The notes: generated by a model not told the origin, from the sequence alone. A stretch of 64,000 nucleotides of DNA from Agromyces archimandritae (GCF_018024495.1 NZ_CP071696.1:3100001-3164000), one strand, 5' to 3'; counted from the first letter of the stretch, positions 8,256-15,848 are shown. Translations and numbers: made by a program.

Positions 8256-9305
8256 ATGACCGTCGTCGACATCAACATCCACCACCTGCCCGAAGACCTC
8301 TTCACGAACGAAGCGATCCTGAACGGCTTCCTGAACTCCGCCCCGCGCGGCTTCGGCGAGATCGCGAGCGTCATCACCATGGACGACGGGCGCAAGCAGC
8401 TCGTGCTCGAGAAGCCCAAGGGCTACCCGAACCTGAACTACGTCGAGGGCGACTACTCCGTCGAGTCCAAACTCGCCGCCATGGACGACGCCGGCGTCGA
8501 CTACGGCGTCATGCGCGTGCCCGTCTGGCAGGAGTGGCTCGGCCTCGAAACCTGCCGCGCCGTCAACGACAACGCCGCCGACATCGTCGCCCGCTCCGGC
8601 GGCCGCCTCTTCGCGACCGCCTGCGTGCCGCCGTGGGGCGGCAAGGAGAATATCTACGAGCTCGAGCGCTGCGTGAAGGAACTCGGCGCCGTCGGCGTGC
8701 AGCTCGCGTGCCACTACGGGCAGCTCTACCTCGACGACGAGGTCTTCGAGCCCTACCTGAAGGTCATCGAGAAGCTCGACATCCCCGTCGTCGTCCACCA
8801 CACGCCGCTGCCCGTCGAATACAACTCCGTCATCGACTACACCAACCTGCGCCGCGAATTCGGCCGCATCGTCGACCAGGCCACCGCCGTCGGCCGCGAG
8901 CTGTTCAGCGGCATGTTCGACCGGATGCCGGGGCTGCGCTTCATCCACACCATGCTCGGCGGCAACTGGTTCGCCAACCAGGCCCTGCTCACGCCGCACG
9001 GCTCGAACAAGGCCGAGGCGATGAACCGCCTCGACTCCGCGAGCGGCGAGAAGATCACCCGCTACCTCGACGAGAACATCTTCTTCGACCTCACCCACCC
9101 GCACTCCTGGGGCAAGACGCAGGTCGAGGCCGCCCTCGAGATCGGCGGCGCCGACCACTACCTCTTCGGCAGCTCCTTCCCCGTCTTCTACAGCTGGATG
9201 GGCCAGGGCGTCGACTTCGTGCAGAACGAGCTCGAGATCTCCGACGCCGACCGCGAGCTCGTGCTCGCAGGCAACGCCAAGCGCCTCTTCAACCTGCCGA
9301 TCTGA
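8256..9305 (+). CDS. Amidohydrolase (ACMSD/amidohydro_2-like) with substituted metal-site residues
   Basis: A 349-residue protein with the TIM-barrel pattern of the ACMSD / 5-carboxyvanillate decarboxylase group, whose members decarboxylate or hydrolyse aromatic-pathway acids using a zinc site. The N-terminal motif, normally D-x-H-x-H-x-x-P, reads DINIHHLP, so the first His is Asn7. His181-His182 (VVVHHTPLP) and His231 (FIHTMLGG) remain. The late GSDxP motif reads FGSSFP, so the usual catalytic Asp is Ser307. The enzyme may use another metal arrangement or none. It heads a plus-strand pair with the DUF3500 gene ten bases downstream. A purine-rich stretch (AGGAGAAGGA) lies eight bases before the ATG. 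Confidence 0.82.
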   Translation: MTVVDINIHHLPEDLFTNEAILNGFLNSAPRGFGEIASVITMDDGRKQLVLEKPKGYPNLNYVEGDYSVESKLAAMDDAGVDYGVMRVPVWQEWLGLETCRAVNDNAADIVARSGGRLFATACVPPWGGKENIYELERCVKELGAVGVQLACHYGQLYLDDEVFEPYLKVIEKLDIPVVVHHTPLPVEYNSVIDYTNLRREFGRIVDQATAVGRELFSGMFDRMPGLRFIHTMLGGNWFANQALLTPHGSNKAEAMNRLDSASGEKITRYLDENIFFDLTHPHSWGKTQVEAALEIGGADHYLFGSSFPVFYSWMGQGVDFVQNELEISDADRELVLAGNAKRLFNLPI

Positions 9306-9315
9306 GCCGAAGACG

Positions 9316-10617
9316 ATGAGCGCGCACGGCGAGGACATCGACGGCTTCTTCACGACGGCCCGCACGGCCGGTCGCAGCGAGGCCGTCGCGCAGGCCGCGG
9401 GCAGCTTCCGCGACTACCTCTACGACCTCGACGACCCGACCCTCGCCCCGTACCGGGGCATGGGCTACGAGGAGTTCACGGCCGATCGGTACACGGCGCC
9501 GTTCCTCAGGGAGCTGCTCGAGACCTGGGAGGGGCTCTATCGCGAGCCGTTCGTCGGCATCACGACCGGCGGCGAGCCCGAGCCCGGCCGCTACCGGCTC
9601 CCGGATGAACCGTTCGGCGACGACGCCGAGGCGATCGCCGCGGCCGGCCGCCTGCTCGACGCCCTGTCGCCGGCCGGTCGCGCGCGCATCTCGTACCCGG
9701 TCGACGCCCCCGAGTGGCGCGGCTGGAGCAACCCCGAGTTCGTCTTCTTCCGCACGGGCATCCGCCTCGAAGACGAGGACGAGCCCGCGGTGGATGCCGT
9801 GCACGCCCTCATGCGCGCCACGCTCAGCCCGGAAGGCTACGACCGGGTGCGCGAGGCGATGCGGCTGAACGGCTACCTCGGCGAGCTCACCCGACTGCCG
9901 ACCGTGATGAACGAGCGGAGCTACTGGTTCGCCATCTTCGGCGAACCGGGCGAAGGCCCCTGGGGCTGGCAGCTCTTCGGCCACCACGCAGCCGTCAACT
10001 TCGTCTCGGTCGGCGGCCGGCACGTCGTCGCCCCCGTCTTCCTCGGCGGCGAACCGGCCGTCGCCGAGGGGCGCGAACCGCTCTTCGCCGCCCGGGAGCG
10101 CCTCGCGATCGAGCTCGCCGAGTCGCTCACCGGCGCCCAGCGTGCGGCGGCCGTCGTCTACGACTCGGTGCTCGACCCCGCGATGCCCGAGGGCCGGCTG
10201 CATCCGGCCGACGAGCGGCACGTCGCCGGCGCGTTCCGCGACAACCGCGTCGTGCCGTACGAGGGCATCCTGGCGAGCGAGCTCGATGCGCACCAGCAGG
10301 AGCTCCTCCGTGCGATCGTCGAGGATTTCCTGCTGCTTCTCGCCGAACCGCAGCGGGCGGCGACCCTCGCCGAGGTCGAGGCGACCCTCGCCGAGACGCG
10401 CTTCTCGTGGTACGGCGCGACCGACGGCTCCGAGCCGTGCTACTTCCGCATCCACGGGCCCGTGATCCTCGCCGAGCTCGACCATCACGCGGGCGTCTGG
10501 CTCGCGAACCGCCTGCCGGCGCGCTTCCACGTGCACACGACCCTGCGGATGCCGAACGGCAACGACTACGGCAAGGCCTACCTCGCCGAGTGGATGCGGC
10601 GGCACGCCGGGTCCTGA
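9316..10617 (+). CDS. DUF3500 family protein
   Basis: A 433-residue protein of the uncharacterised DUF3500 family. It is recognised by the segment WGWQLFGHHAAVNFV, followed by VAPVFLGGEPA and the C-terminal VWLANRLPARFHVHTTLRMPNGNDYG pattern. No signal peptide or membrane segment is seen. It starts ten bases after the amidohydrolase stop and is almost certainly cotranscribed with it, so a role in the same catabolic pathway is likely. No reaction is assigned. Conserved His pairs (GHH, DHH) could bind metal, but this is speculation. It ends next to short tandem repeats at 10619-10696. Confidence 0.75.
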   Translation: MSAHGEDIDGFFTTARTAGRSEAVAQAAGSFRDYLYDLDDPTLAPYRGMGYEEFTADRYTAPFLRELLETWEGLYREPFVGITTGGEPEPGRYRLPDEPFGDDAEAIAAAGRLLDALSPAGRARISYPVDAPEWRGWSNPEFVFFRTGIRLEDEDEPAVDAVHALMRATLSPEGYDRVREAMRLNGYLGELTRLPTVMNERSYWFAIFGEPGEGPWGWQLFGHHAAVNFVSVGGRHVVAPVFLGGEPAVAEGREPLFAARERLAIELAESLTGAQRAAAVVYDSVLDPAMPEGRLHPADERHVAGAFRDNRVVPYEGILASELDAHQQELLRAIVEDFLLLLAEPQRAATLAEVEATLAETRFSWYGATDGSEPCYFRIHGPVILAELDHHAGVWLANRLPARFHVHTTLRMPNGNDYGKAYLAEWMRRHAGS

Positions 10618-10618
10618 G

Positions 10619-10696
10619 GCCGCGCCCGGTCGGCTGCGCCCGGTGCCGGCTGCGCCCGGTGTCAGCCGCGCCCGGTGTCAGCCGCGCCCGTCGTCC
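10619..10696. repeat. Short tandem repeats, 16-base unit
   Basis: Five consecutive copies of a unit near GCCGCGCCCGGTGTCA: 10619-10632 (14 bases), then 10633-10648, 10649-10664, 10665-10680 and a degraded copy at 10681-10696. They fill the gap between the convergent DUF3500 and RidA genes. The last 16 bases and the final stop codon of RidA lie inside the array, so slippage could change the RidA C terminus. Confidence 0.85.
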
Positions 10697-11076
10697 AGCA
10701 CGGCCACGAGGTCGCACTGGATGAGGGAGCCGCCGTCGAGCACGGCGGCGATCGCCTGCCTGGCCGGCCGGCTCGCCGGGTCGGGGAACATCGCGAGCCA
10801 TTCGCGGTTCAGCGCCTCGCGGTCGCGGTATTCGGCGAGGTGGAAGGTCATCTTCGCGATGTCGTCGGTGGTGCCTCCGGCCGCGGCGAGCAGTTCGCGC
10901 ACGTGGCGGAACACGTTCGCGGCCTGCGCGTCGAGGCCGGCGGGCATCTCGCGCGTCTCGGGGTCGCGCCCGGTGAGCGCGCCGGAGAAGAGGAACGGCC
11001 CGATCCGGCTCGCGGCCGGGATCGGGTTCGCGTGGCCGAAGCCCGGCAGTTCGATGCTCTCGCGGCGCTCGGGCAT
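10678..11076 (-). CDS. RidA family protein (reactive imine/enamine deaminase family)
   Basis: A 132-residue protein of the RidA/YjgF family. Family members form trimers and hydrolyse reactive enamine or imine intermediates, or in catabolic operons act on amino-muconate-type products. Recognisable parts are FLFSGALTGRDPETREMPAGLDAQAANVFRH in outline, MTFHLAEYRDREALNREW, and SRPARQAIAAVLDGGSLIQCDLVAV near the C terminus, including the substrate-binding Arg of the family. It begins two bases after the GntR gene stop and is cotranscribed with it. The last codons (DDGRG) lie in the tandem repeat array. Confidence 0.85.
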   Translation of the reverse strand: MPERRESIELPGFGHANPIPAASRIGPFLFSGALTGRDPETREMPAGLDAQAANVFRHVRELLAAAGGTTDDIAKMTFHLAEYRDREALNREWLAMFPDPASRPARQAIAAVLDGGSLIQCDLVAVLDDGRG

Positions 11077-11078
11077 GC

Positions 11079-11747
11079 TCAGACCGTCGCGTTCTGCGCG
11101 GCCTGGGCGGCGTCGTGCGCGAGCACCGCCTCGAGGGTGTTGATCTCGTGCTGTTTGGCGGCGGTCTCGATCGCCTCGGCGTCGGCGCCCGACTCGATGA
11201 GGTCGAGGAGCGCGTCGTGCTCGGCGATCGAGGCGACGGCCCGGCCCGGGGCGTACCAGAACGCGGAGCGGCGGATGATGTCCATACGGGTCCACTCGGC
11301 GTCGACGAGGCCCTCGAGCCGTTCGTCCTCGCTGCGCGAGCAGAGGAACTCGTGGAACTGCCGGTTGAGGGCGCCGAAGCGGGCGGTGTCGAAGTCGGAG
11401 AGGGCTTCGCGCATGTTCCGGTTCAGGGCGCGGGCGTGCTCGAGGTCCTCGGCGGTGAGCTTCTCGGCCGAGAGGGCCGTCGCGAGGCCCTCGAGGCGGG
11501 CGAGGAGGCGGATGGTGCGCTTCCAGGTGTCGGTGTCGAAGGTCTTCACGAGGGCGCCGACGTTCGGCACGATGTCGACCCAGCCCTCGGCTTCGAGGCG
11601 GCGCAGCGATTCGCGCCAGGGCACCGAGCTGATGCCGTGCTCGCGGCCGAGCTGGTCGATGACGAGGCGGTAGCCGGGCCCGTAGGTCCCGTCCATGATG
11701 CGCGCCTTCAGGATGTCGTAGGCCTGTTCGGCCTTGCTCTTGGCCAC
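11079..11747 (-). CDS. GntR family transcriptional regulator, FCD type
   Basis: A 222-residue regulator: an N-terminal winged helix-turn-helix (AEQAYDILKARIMDGTYGPGYRLVIDQLGREHG, then PWRESLRRLEAEGWV) and an all-helical FCD ligand-binding domain with conserved His residues (NRQFHEFL, EHDALLDLI). Such proteins usually repress catabolic operons until a small organic acid binds. A GTG at 11747 is chosen because AGAGGAA lies four bases upstream. An in-frame upstream ATG at 11798 would add 17 residues of non-family sequence. Its own promoter carries a relaxed copy of the palindrome found upstream of the catabolic operons, suggesting autoregulation. Confidence 0.88.
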   Translation of the reverse strand: MAKSKAEQAYDILKARIMDGTYGPGYRLVIDQLGREHGISSVPWRESLRRLEAEGWVDIVPNVGALVKTFDTDTWKRTIRLLARLEGLATALSAEKLTAEDLEHARALNRNMREALSDFDTARFGALNRQFHEFLCSRSEDERLEGLVDAEWTRMDIIRRSAFWYAPGRAVASIAEHDALLDLIESGADAEAIETAAKQHEINTLEAVLAHDAAQAAQNATV

Positions 11748-11806
11748 GTCGTTCCTCTCTCGGGGGCGGTGCGCTGCGGCCCGAGCCGTGAGCGGCACCG
11801 CGAAAA

Positions 11807-11830
11807 ATCATATCGGATTTCGCACAGGAT
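11807..11830 (-). promoter_or_regulatory. Probable promoter and operator of the GntR-RidA operon
   Basis: On the minus strand a good -10 box TATGAT (11812-11807) follows ATCCTGTGCGAA (11830-11819), which matches the catabolic operator in 10 of 12 bases. The site lies in the last codons of the upstream LysR gene, so the GntR gene probably has its own promoter. A matching -35 is not evident. Confidence 0.45.
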
Positions 11831-12749
11831 CCTGCGCGATCTGCTCGGCCGGCGCGGAGATCCGGGCGAGGAGCCGGCCGAGCGCGGGCTCGGCGGAGGC
11901 CCCCGGGCGGGCGAGCACGAGGGCGCGGAGCGGATCCGGTTCGGGCTCCAGACGGCGCACGACCACGTCGAAGCGCGCGAGCCCGGTGCGATCCGGGTCG
12001 GGGAGGATCCCGCAGGCGAGGCCGGCCTCGATGAGCGGGATGCTCGTCTGGATCGTCGGCGCGGTGCGGACCGCGGCGGGGGCGACGCCGTGGGCGAGCA
12101 GGGCGGCCTCGACGGCCTCCGGCAGGCTCGGCACGGCGGAGGTCCGATGCGGCAGCACGAGGGTGCGGGCCTCGAAGGCGGCGAGGGGGAGCGGATCCGG
12201 CGCGTCGGTCTCGCCCGGGGGCAGCACGCCCACGAGCGGCACCTCGCCCCAGTCGACCAGCTCGAAGGCTCCGCGGTGCCGGGCGGCGAAGCGCGGCGCA
12301 TCGGCGACGAGGATCGCCGCGAGATCGGCGCTGCGCTCCTGCACGAGATCCATCGCGGTCCACGGCGGCGGATCCACGAGCCGGATCTCGACGCCCGGCG
12401 CCTCGGCCGCGTGCGCGCGGAGCAGCTCGGGGACCCGCCGCCACATGAGCACGGGCACCGCGGCCATCGTGAGGGAGCCGAGCGTGCCCGCGCCGTAGCG
12501 GCGGAGGGTGGAGAGGATGCCGTCGACCTCGCCGAGCACGCGCGAGGAGGCCTCGAGGAGGAACCGGCCGGCCCCGGTCGGTTCGACGCCGCGGGAGGAG
12601 CGCACGAGCAGGGGCACGCCGGCCTCGGTCTCGAGCTTGCCGATCGCGACGCTGAGGGAGGGCTGGGAGAGGTGCAGGCGCGCGGCGGCCGCCGTCAGCG
12701 AGCCGGACTCGACGACGGCGGCGAAGTATCGCAGCGCGCGCAGTTCCAC
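11808..12749 (-). CDS. LysR family transcriptional regulator
   Basis: A 313-residue LysR-type regulator. The N-terminal helix-turn-helix is typical (LRYFAAVVESGSLTAAAARL, then LHLSQPSLSVAIGKLETEAG) and is followed by a two-lobed effector domain. Family members bind T-N11-A boxes and activate a divergent target when an effector such as an aromatic acid is present. Here the divergent target is the extradiol dioxygenase at 12881. The GTG start at 12749 has TATGCT seven bases upstream, so the mRNA is probably leaderless. Its 3' end contains the promoter of the GntR gene. Confidence 0.92.
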   Translation of the reverse strand: MELRALRYFAAVVESGSLTAAAARLHLSQPSLSVAIGKLETEAGVPLLVRSSRGVEPTGAGRFLLEASSRVLGEVDGILSTLRRYGAGTLGSLTMAAVPVLMWRRVPELLRAHAAEAPGVEIRLVDPPPWTAMDLVQERSADLAAILVADAPRFAARHRGAFELVDWGEVPLVGVLPPGETDAPDPLPLAAFEARTLVLPHRTSAVPSLPEAVEAALLAHGVAPAAVRTAPTIQTSIPLIEAGLACGILPDPDRTGLARFDVVVRRLEPEPDPLRALVLARPGASAEPALGRLLARISAPAEQIAQDPVRNPI

Positions 12750-12756
12750 GACTCAG

Positions 12757-12793
12757 AGCATAGGAGACCCTGTTCCATAGTGTGCGTCTATGG
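12757..12793 (-). promoter_or_regulatory. LysR promoter and LysR-type binding box
   Basis: A perfect inverted repeat CCATAG-N7-CTATGG (12775-12793) contains the T-N11-A core typical of LysR operators. It sits beside the minus-strand -10 box TATGCT (12762-12757) of the LysR gene, at about the -35 position. This is the usual arrangement for autorepression plus activation of the divergent gene. CATAG also occurs at 12759-12763. Confidence 0.6.
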
Positions 12794-12880
12794 CGTGCGA
12801 GTCGTTCCGGGGATTCCGCTCCCGGCATCCACTGCGGACGATGGAGGCGACCACCCACCCGCCGCACGAGGAGACCAGCC

Positions 12881-13876
12881 ATGCTGCCCGAGACCAACCC
12901 CGCCCCGCCCTTCACGATCACCCGCGCGAGCCATGTCTCGCTCGGCGTCACCGACCTGGAAGCGAGCCGCGACTTCTACCGGGACGTCATCGGCCTCGTC
13001 GTCACCGAGGAGACGGACGACGCCGTCTACCTCCGCGGGCTCGAAGAAGCCGCACACCACAGCCTCGTGCTCGAACGCGCCGCCGAGGCCAAAGCCCACC
13101 GCGTCGGCCTCCGGGTCCGAAGCGACGCCGACATCGCCGCAGCCGAAGCGCACTTCGCCGCCACCGGCATCCACCACCGCCGCGTCGAGAAGCCCCACCA
13201 GGGCCCCACCCTGCAGTTCACCGACCCCGTCGGAACCCGGATGGAGCTCACCAGTTCGATGGACGTCGTCGACCGCCGCATGCAGCACTACGACGAATAC
13301 CGCGCCGGCTTCCCGCAGCGCCTCGACCACTACCAGGTCGTCACCTACGACGTGCAGGCCGCCACCGACTTCTGGACGGGTCTCGGCATGCGCCTGTCGG
13401 AATACACCGCGAAGGACGGCACCGACGAACTCTGGGGCTCGTGGATGGAGGTCAAGGGCAACACGCACGACCTCGTCTTCACCAACGGCCGAGGCCCGAG
13501 GCTCCACCACTTCGCCTACGCCGTGCCCGACGGCTCGTCGCTGCTGCACGCCGCCGACGTGGCCGGCTCCCTCGGCTTCGGCGACGAGATCGACCGCGGC
13601 CCCGGCCGCCACGGCATCAGCAACGCGCTCTTCCTCTACCTGCGCGACCCCGACCAGCACCGTATCGAGCTCTTCAACACGCACTACCAGTTCATCGACC
13701 TCGAGACGCCGCCGATCCGCTGGGACGTGTCGAACCCGCGCCGGGCGCAACTGTGGGGCATGCCGGCCTCGAACCGCTGGTTCTTCGAGGCGAGCGAGTT
13801 CCCCGGCGAGGCCGTGCACGAGCCGCGGCTCACGGCGAGCCCCGAGACCCTGGAGACGTACCTCGGGCTGCACTGA
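12881..13876 (+). CDS. Extradiol ring-cleavage dioxygenase, type I (VOC fold), homoprotocatechuate 2,3-dioxygenase-like
   Basis: A 331-residue two-domain VOC protein that should open a catechol ring next to the two hydroxyls using Fe(II) or Mn(II). The expected ligands are His150 (RLDHYQVV), His210 (LHHFAYAV) and Glu263 (HRIELFN). His196 and Tyr253 fall where the acid-base His and conserved Tyr occur in homoprotocatechuate 2,3-dioxygenase (known ligands His155, His214, Glu267). The spacing matches within one residue. An upstream in-frame ATG exists at 12782, but the start at 12881 has GAGGAG seven bases before it and the usual N terminus. It is transcribed away from the LysR gene. The actual catechol is not determined. 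Confidence 0.88.
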   Translation: MLPETNPAPPFTITRASHVSLGVTDLEASRDFYRDVIGLVVTEETDDAVYLRGLEEAAHHSLVLERAAEAKAHRVGLRVRSDADIAAAEAHFAATGIHHRRVEKPHQGPTLQFTDPVGTRMELTSSMDVVDRRMQHYDEYRAGFPQRLDHYQVVTYDVQAATDFWTGLGMRLSEYTAKDGTDELWGSWMEVKGNTHDLVFTNGRGPRLHHFAYAVPDGSSLLHAADVAGSLGFGDEIDRGPGRHGISNALFLYLRDPDQHRIELFNTHYQFIDLETPPIRWDVSNPRRAQLWGMPASNRWFFEASEFPGEAVHEPRLTASPETLETYLGLH

Positions 13877-13894
13877 GGCACCCCGGCCTCCGGG

Positions 13895-14533
13895 TCACAC
13901 CTCGAGCGCGTCGCCCGGCCTGAGGTCGTGGTAGCTGCCGCCGCCCTGCTCGACGGCCCATTTCAGGCGCGGCGCCGACAGGCCGAGGCCCACCTCGGAG
14001 AGCCCCATGTCGTGCGTCGCGAAGACGTGCCGCGGGGCGAGGTCGACGATGTGGTCCATCGCCTCGGCGAGCTTCATCCAGGGGGCGCCGGCGGGCGCGG
14101 CGAGCACCGTGACGTCGACGTCGCCGGGCACCGCGAACGAGTCTCCGGCGTAATAGACGGTGTCGTCGATGAGCACGCCGAGGTTGTCGACGACGGGGAT
14201 CGAGGGGTGGATCACGGCGTGCCGCCCGCCGAAGAAACGCAGCCGGAACGGGCCGACCTCGACCTCGTCCCCGGCGGCGACCGTCTCGACGGGGGCGGCG
14301 TCGCCGACGGCGGCGGCCACCCCGGCGGGGCCGAGGACGCGCGCGGCGGGGTTGGCCGCGAGGATGCGTTCGAGGTGCTCGGCCGTCCAGTGATCGGCGT
14401 GCTGGTGGGTGATGACGACGGCGTCCACATCGTCGGCCGTGATCGGGGCGGTGAACGATCCCGGGTCGACGACGAGGCGGCGGCCTGCGTTCTCGACGGT
14501 GAAGGCGGCGTGTTCGAGCTTCGTCAGGCGCAT
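13895..14533 (-). CDS. MBL-fold metal-dependent hydrolase (UlaG-like)
   Basis: A 212-residue metallo-beta-lactamase-fold protein with the metal motif HQHADH (ITHQHADHW), an AGDSF aspartate and a terminal FATHDMG histidine, resembling the UlaG/YtnP-like branch of small cytosolic hydrolases. Start at 14533 is preferred because MRLTKLEHAAFTVENAGRRL is the normal family N terminus. A longer reading frame reaches 14632 without support. It is convergent with the dioxygenase gene (18-base gap) and divergent from the lipid kinase gene. Its substrate is unknown, and it may or may not belong to the catabolic island. Confidence 0.82.
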   Translation of the reverse strand: MRLTKLEHAAFTVENAGRRLVVDPGSFTAPITADDVDAVVITHQHADHWTAEHLERILAANPAARVLGPAGVAAAVGDAAPVETVAAGDEVEVGPFRLRFFGGRHAVIHPSIPVVDNLGVLIDDTVYYAGDSFAVPGDVDVTVLAAPAGAPWMKLAEAMDHIVDLAPRHVFATHDMGLSEVGLGLSAPRLKWAVEQGGGSYHDLRPGDALEV

Positions 14534-14634
14534 GCTCCGAGCCAACACCCCGTGCGCGGCGGGCGCAAGCATGCGGGCGTGGATGCCGGCAGTGGATGCC
14601 CGGGCGCGCACCTTCCATGCGCGAGAATGCATCC

Positions 14635-15528
14635 ATGCAGCATCCCGGCATCCGCCGACTCGTCGTCGCCGTGAACCCCTCCGCCTCCTTCGGCCGTCAC
14701 CGTGCGGTCGGCGCCGCGGTCGTCGCCCGCCTCGAGGCCGCCGGGTACGCCGTCGAGATGCTGCAGGAGCCGAACGCGGCCCTCCTGGACCGCGAGCTGC
14801 GCTCGGCCCTCGGGCACGACCCCGACGGCGTCGTCGTGGTCGGCGGCGACGGCCTCGTCTCGCTCGCCCTCAACGCGATCGGCGAGACCGGCATCCCCCT
14901 CGGCCTCGTCCCGACCGGCACGGGCAACGACCTGGCGCGCGGCCTCGGCATCCCGCACGACGACCCGACGGCCGCGACCGATGCGCTGCTCGCCGCGCTC
15001 GACCGGCCGCCGCGCGCGATCGACGCCGTGCGCACGGGCGACGGGCGCTGGTTCGCCGGCGTGCTCTCGGCCGGCTTCGACGCCGTCGTCAACGAGCGCG
15101 CGAACCGGATGCGCCGCCCGCGCGGCGCCAGCCGCTACACGATCGCGCTCGTCCGCGAACTCCTCGGCTACCGCGCACGGCCGTACGTGCTCGAGATCGA
15201 CGGGGAGCGCCGCGAGGTGCGCGCGATGCTCATCTCGGTCGCGAACAACGCCTCCATCGGCGGCGGGATGCGGATCGTGCCGCACGCAGCGCTCGACGAC
15301 GGGCTGCTCGACGTGTTCATCGTGCATCCGCTGCCGCGCATCGGACTGCTGCGGGTCTTCCCGCGCGTATTCTCCGGAACGCATATCGACCACCCCGCGG
15401 TCGAGTTCCGTACGGCGAAGCGGGTGCGGATCGACGGCGACGCGGTCGCCTACGCCGACGGCGAGCGCCTCGGCGAGCTGCCGATCGAGGCCGAGGTGCA
15501 GCCCGGCGCGCTGCGGGTCTTCGCCTGA
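14635..15528 (+). CDS. Diacylglycerol kinase / sphingosine kinase-like lipid kinase
   Basis: A 297-residue protein of the DagK catalytic family, which phosphorylates diacylglycerol or a related lipid with ATP. Motifs are VAVNPSASFGRH near the N terminus, VVVGGDGLVSLALNAI, the nucleotide loop LVPTGTGNDLARGLGIP, and the C-terminal PHAALDDGLLDVFIVHPL. Start at 14635 gives the usual family N terminus. The alternative ATG at 14596 adds 13 unlikely residues. GAGAAT lies six bases before the chosen ATG and could be a leaderless -10 box. It is cytosolic and membrane-associated in known members. Confidence 0.88.
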   Translation: MQHPGIRRLVVAVNPSASFGRHRAVGAAVVARLEAAGYAVEMLQEPNAALLDRELRSALGHDPDGVVVVGGDGLVSLALNAIGETGIPLGLVPTGTGNDLARGLGIPHDDPTAATDALLAALDRPPRAIDAVRTGDGRWFAGVLSAGFDAVVNERANRMRRPRGASRYTIALVRELLGYRARPYVLEIDGERREVRAMLISVANNASIGGGMRIVPHAALDDGLLDVFIVHPLPRIGLLRVFPRVFSGTHIDHPAVEFRTAKRVRIDGDAVAYADGERLGELPIEAEVQPGALRVFA

Positions 15529-15628
15529 TCCGCAGGCGTTCGATGCCTCCGGCGGCACGTGTTCGCGCAGGGTCGGCCCGATTTGGAATGCCCCGATCCG
15601 TGTGTCATACTCTTCAAGTTGCAAAAAC

Positions 15629-15704
15629 GGCCCCATCGTTTAGCGGCCTAGGACACCGCCCTCTCACGGCGGCAGCGCGGGTTCAAATCCCGCTGGGGTC
15701 ACCA
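15629..15704 (+). tRNA. tRNA-Glu, anticodon CTC
   Basis: A 76-base tRNA with encoded CCA. The acceptor stem GGCCCCA pairs with TGGGGTC (one G-U). The anticodon stem CCGCC/GGCGG encloses loop CTCTCAC with anticodon CTC (Glu, GAG codon), and the T arm contains GGGTTCAAATCCC. A strong palindromic terminator follows seven bases downstream. Confidence 0.97.
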
Positions 15705-15710
15705 CACCGG

Positions 15711-15748
15711 AAGAACCCCCGGTTCCGCATGCGGAACCGGGGGTTCTT
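15711..15748 (+). terminator. Perfect 38-base palindrome, terminator of tRNA-Glu
   Basis: Both 19-base arms match perfectly. The left arm is AAGAACCCCCGGTTCCGCA (15711-15729) and the right arm is its complement. The hairpin begins AAGAA and ends TTCTT, so it can terminate in both directions. It lies just after the tRNA. Confidence 0.85.
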
Positions 15749-15778
15749 CGCATTCCCGCACCCGCCTCTGCCGGACGC

Positions 15779-15848
15779 TTCCGGGGGTCGTATTCCGCCA
15801 TGATCGGTGCATGTACCGCGTTCCGGTGGCGGGATACGACCCCCGGAA
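15779..15848. repeat. Long inverted repeat between convergent genes
   Basis: Arms of 22 bases (15779-15800 and 15827-15848) match in all but one position around a 26-base loop. The left arm begins TTCCGGGGGTCGTATTCCG. It lies three bases after the yqhA-like stop codon on the minus strand and is convergent with the tRNA. It may terminate the yqhA-like transcript, although no T tract follows. Its length is unusual. Confidence 0.7.

Noticed and set aside
10619..10696. CRISPR-like appearance of short repeats
   Set aside because: Units of about 16 bases are directly adjacent without unique spacers, and no cas genes are present.
15629..15848. Attachment site of an integrated element at tRNA-Glu
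   Set aside because: No second copy of the tRNA 3' end, integrase or phage genes were seen downstream. The following genes are ordinary chromosomal genes.
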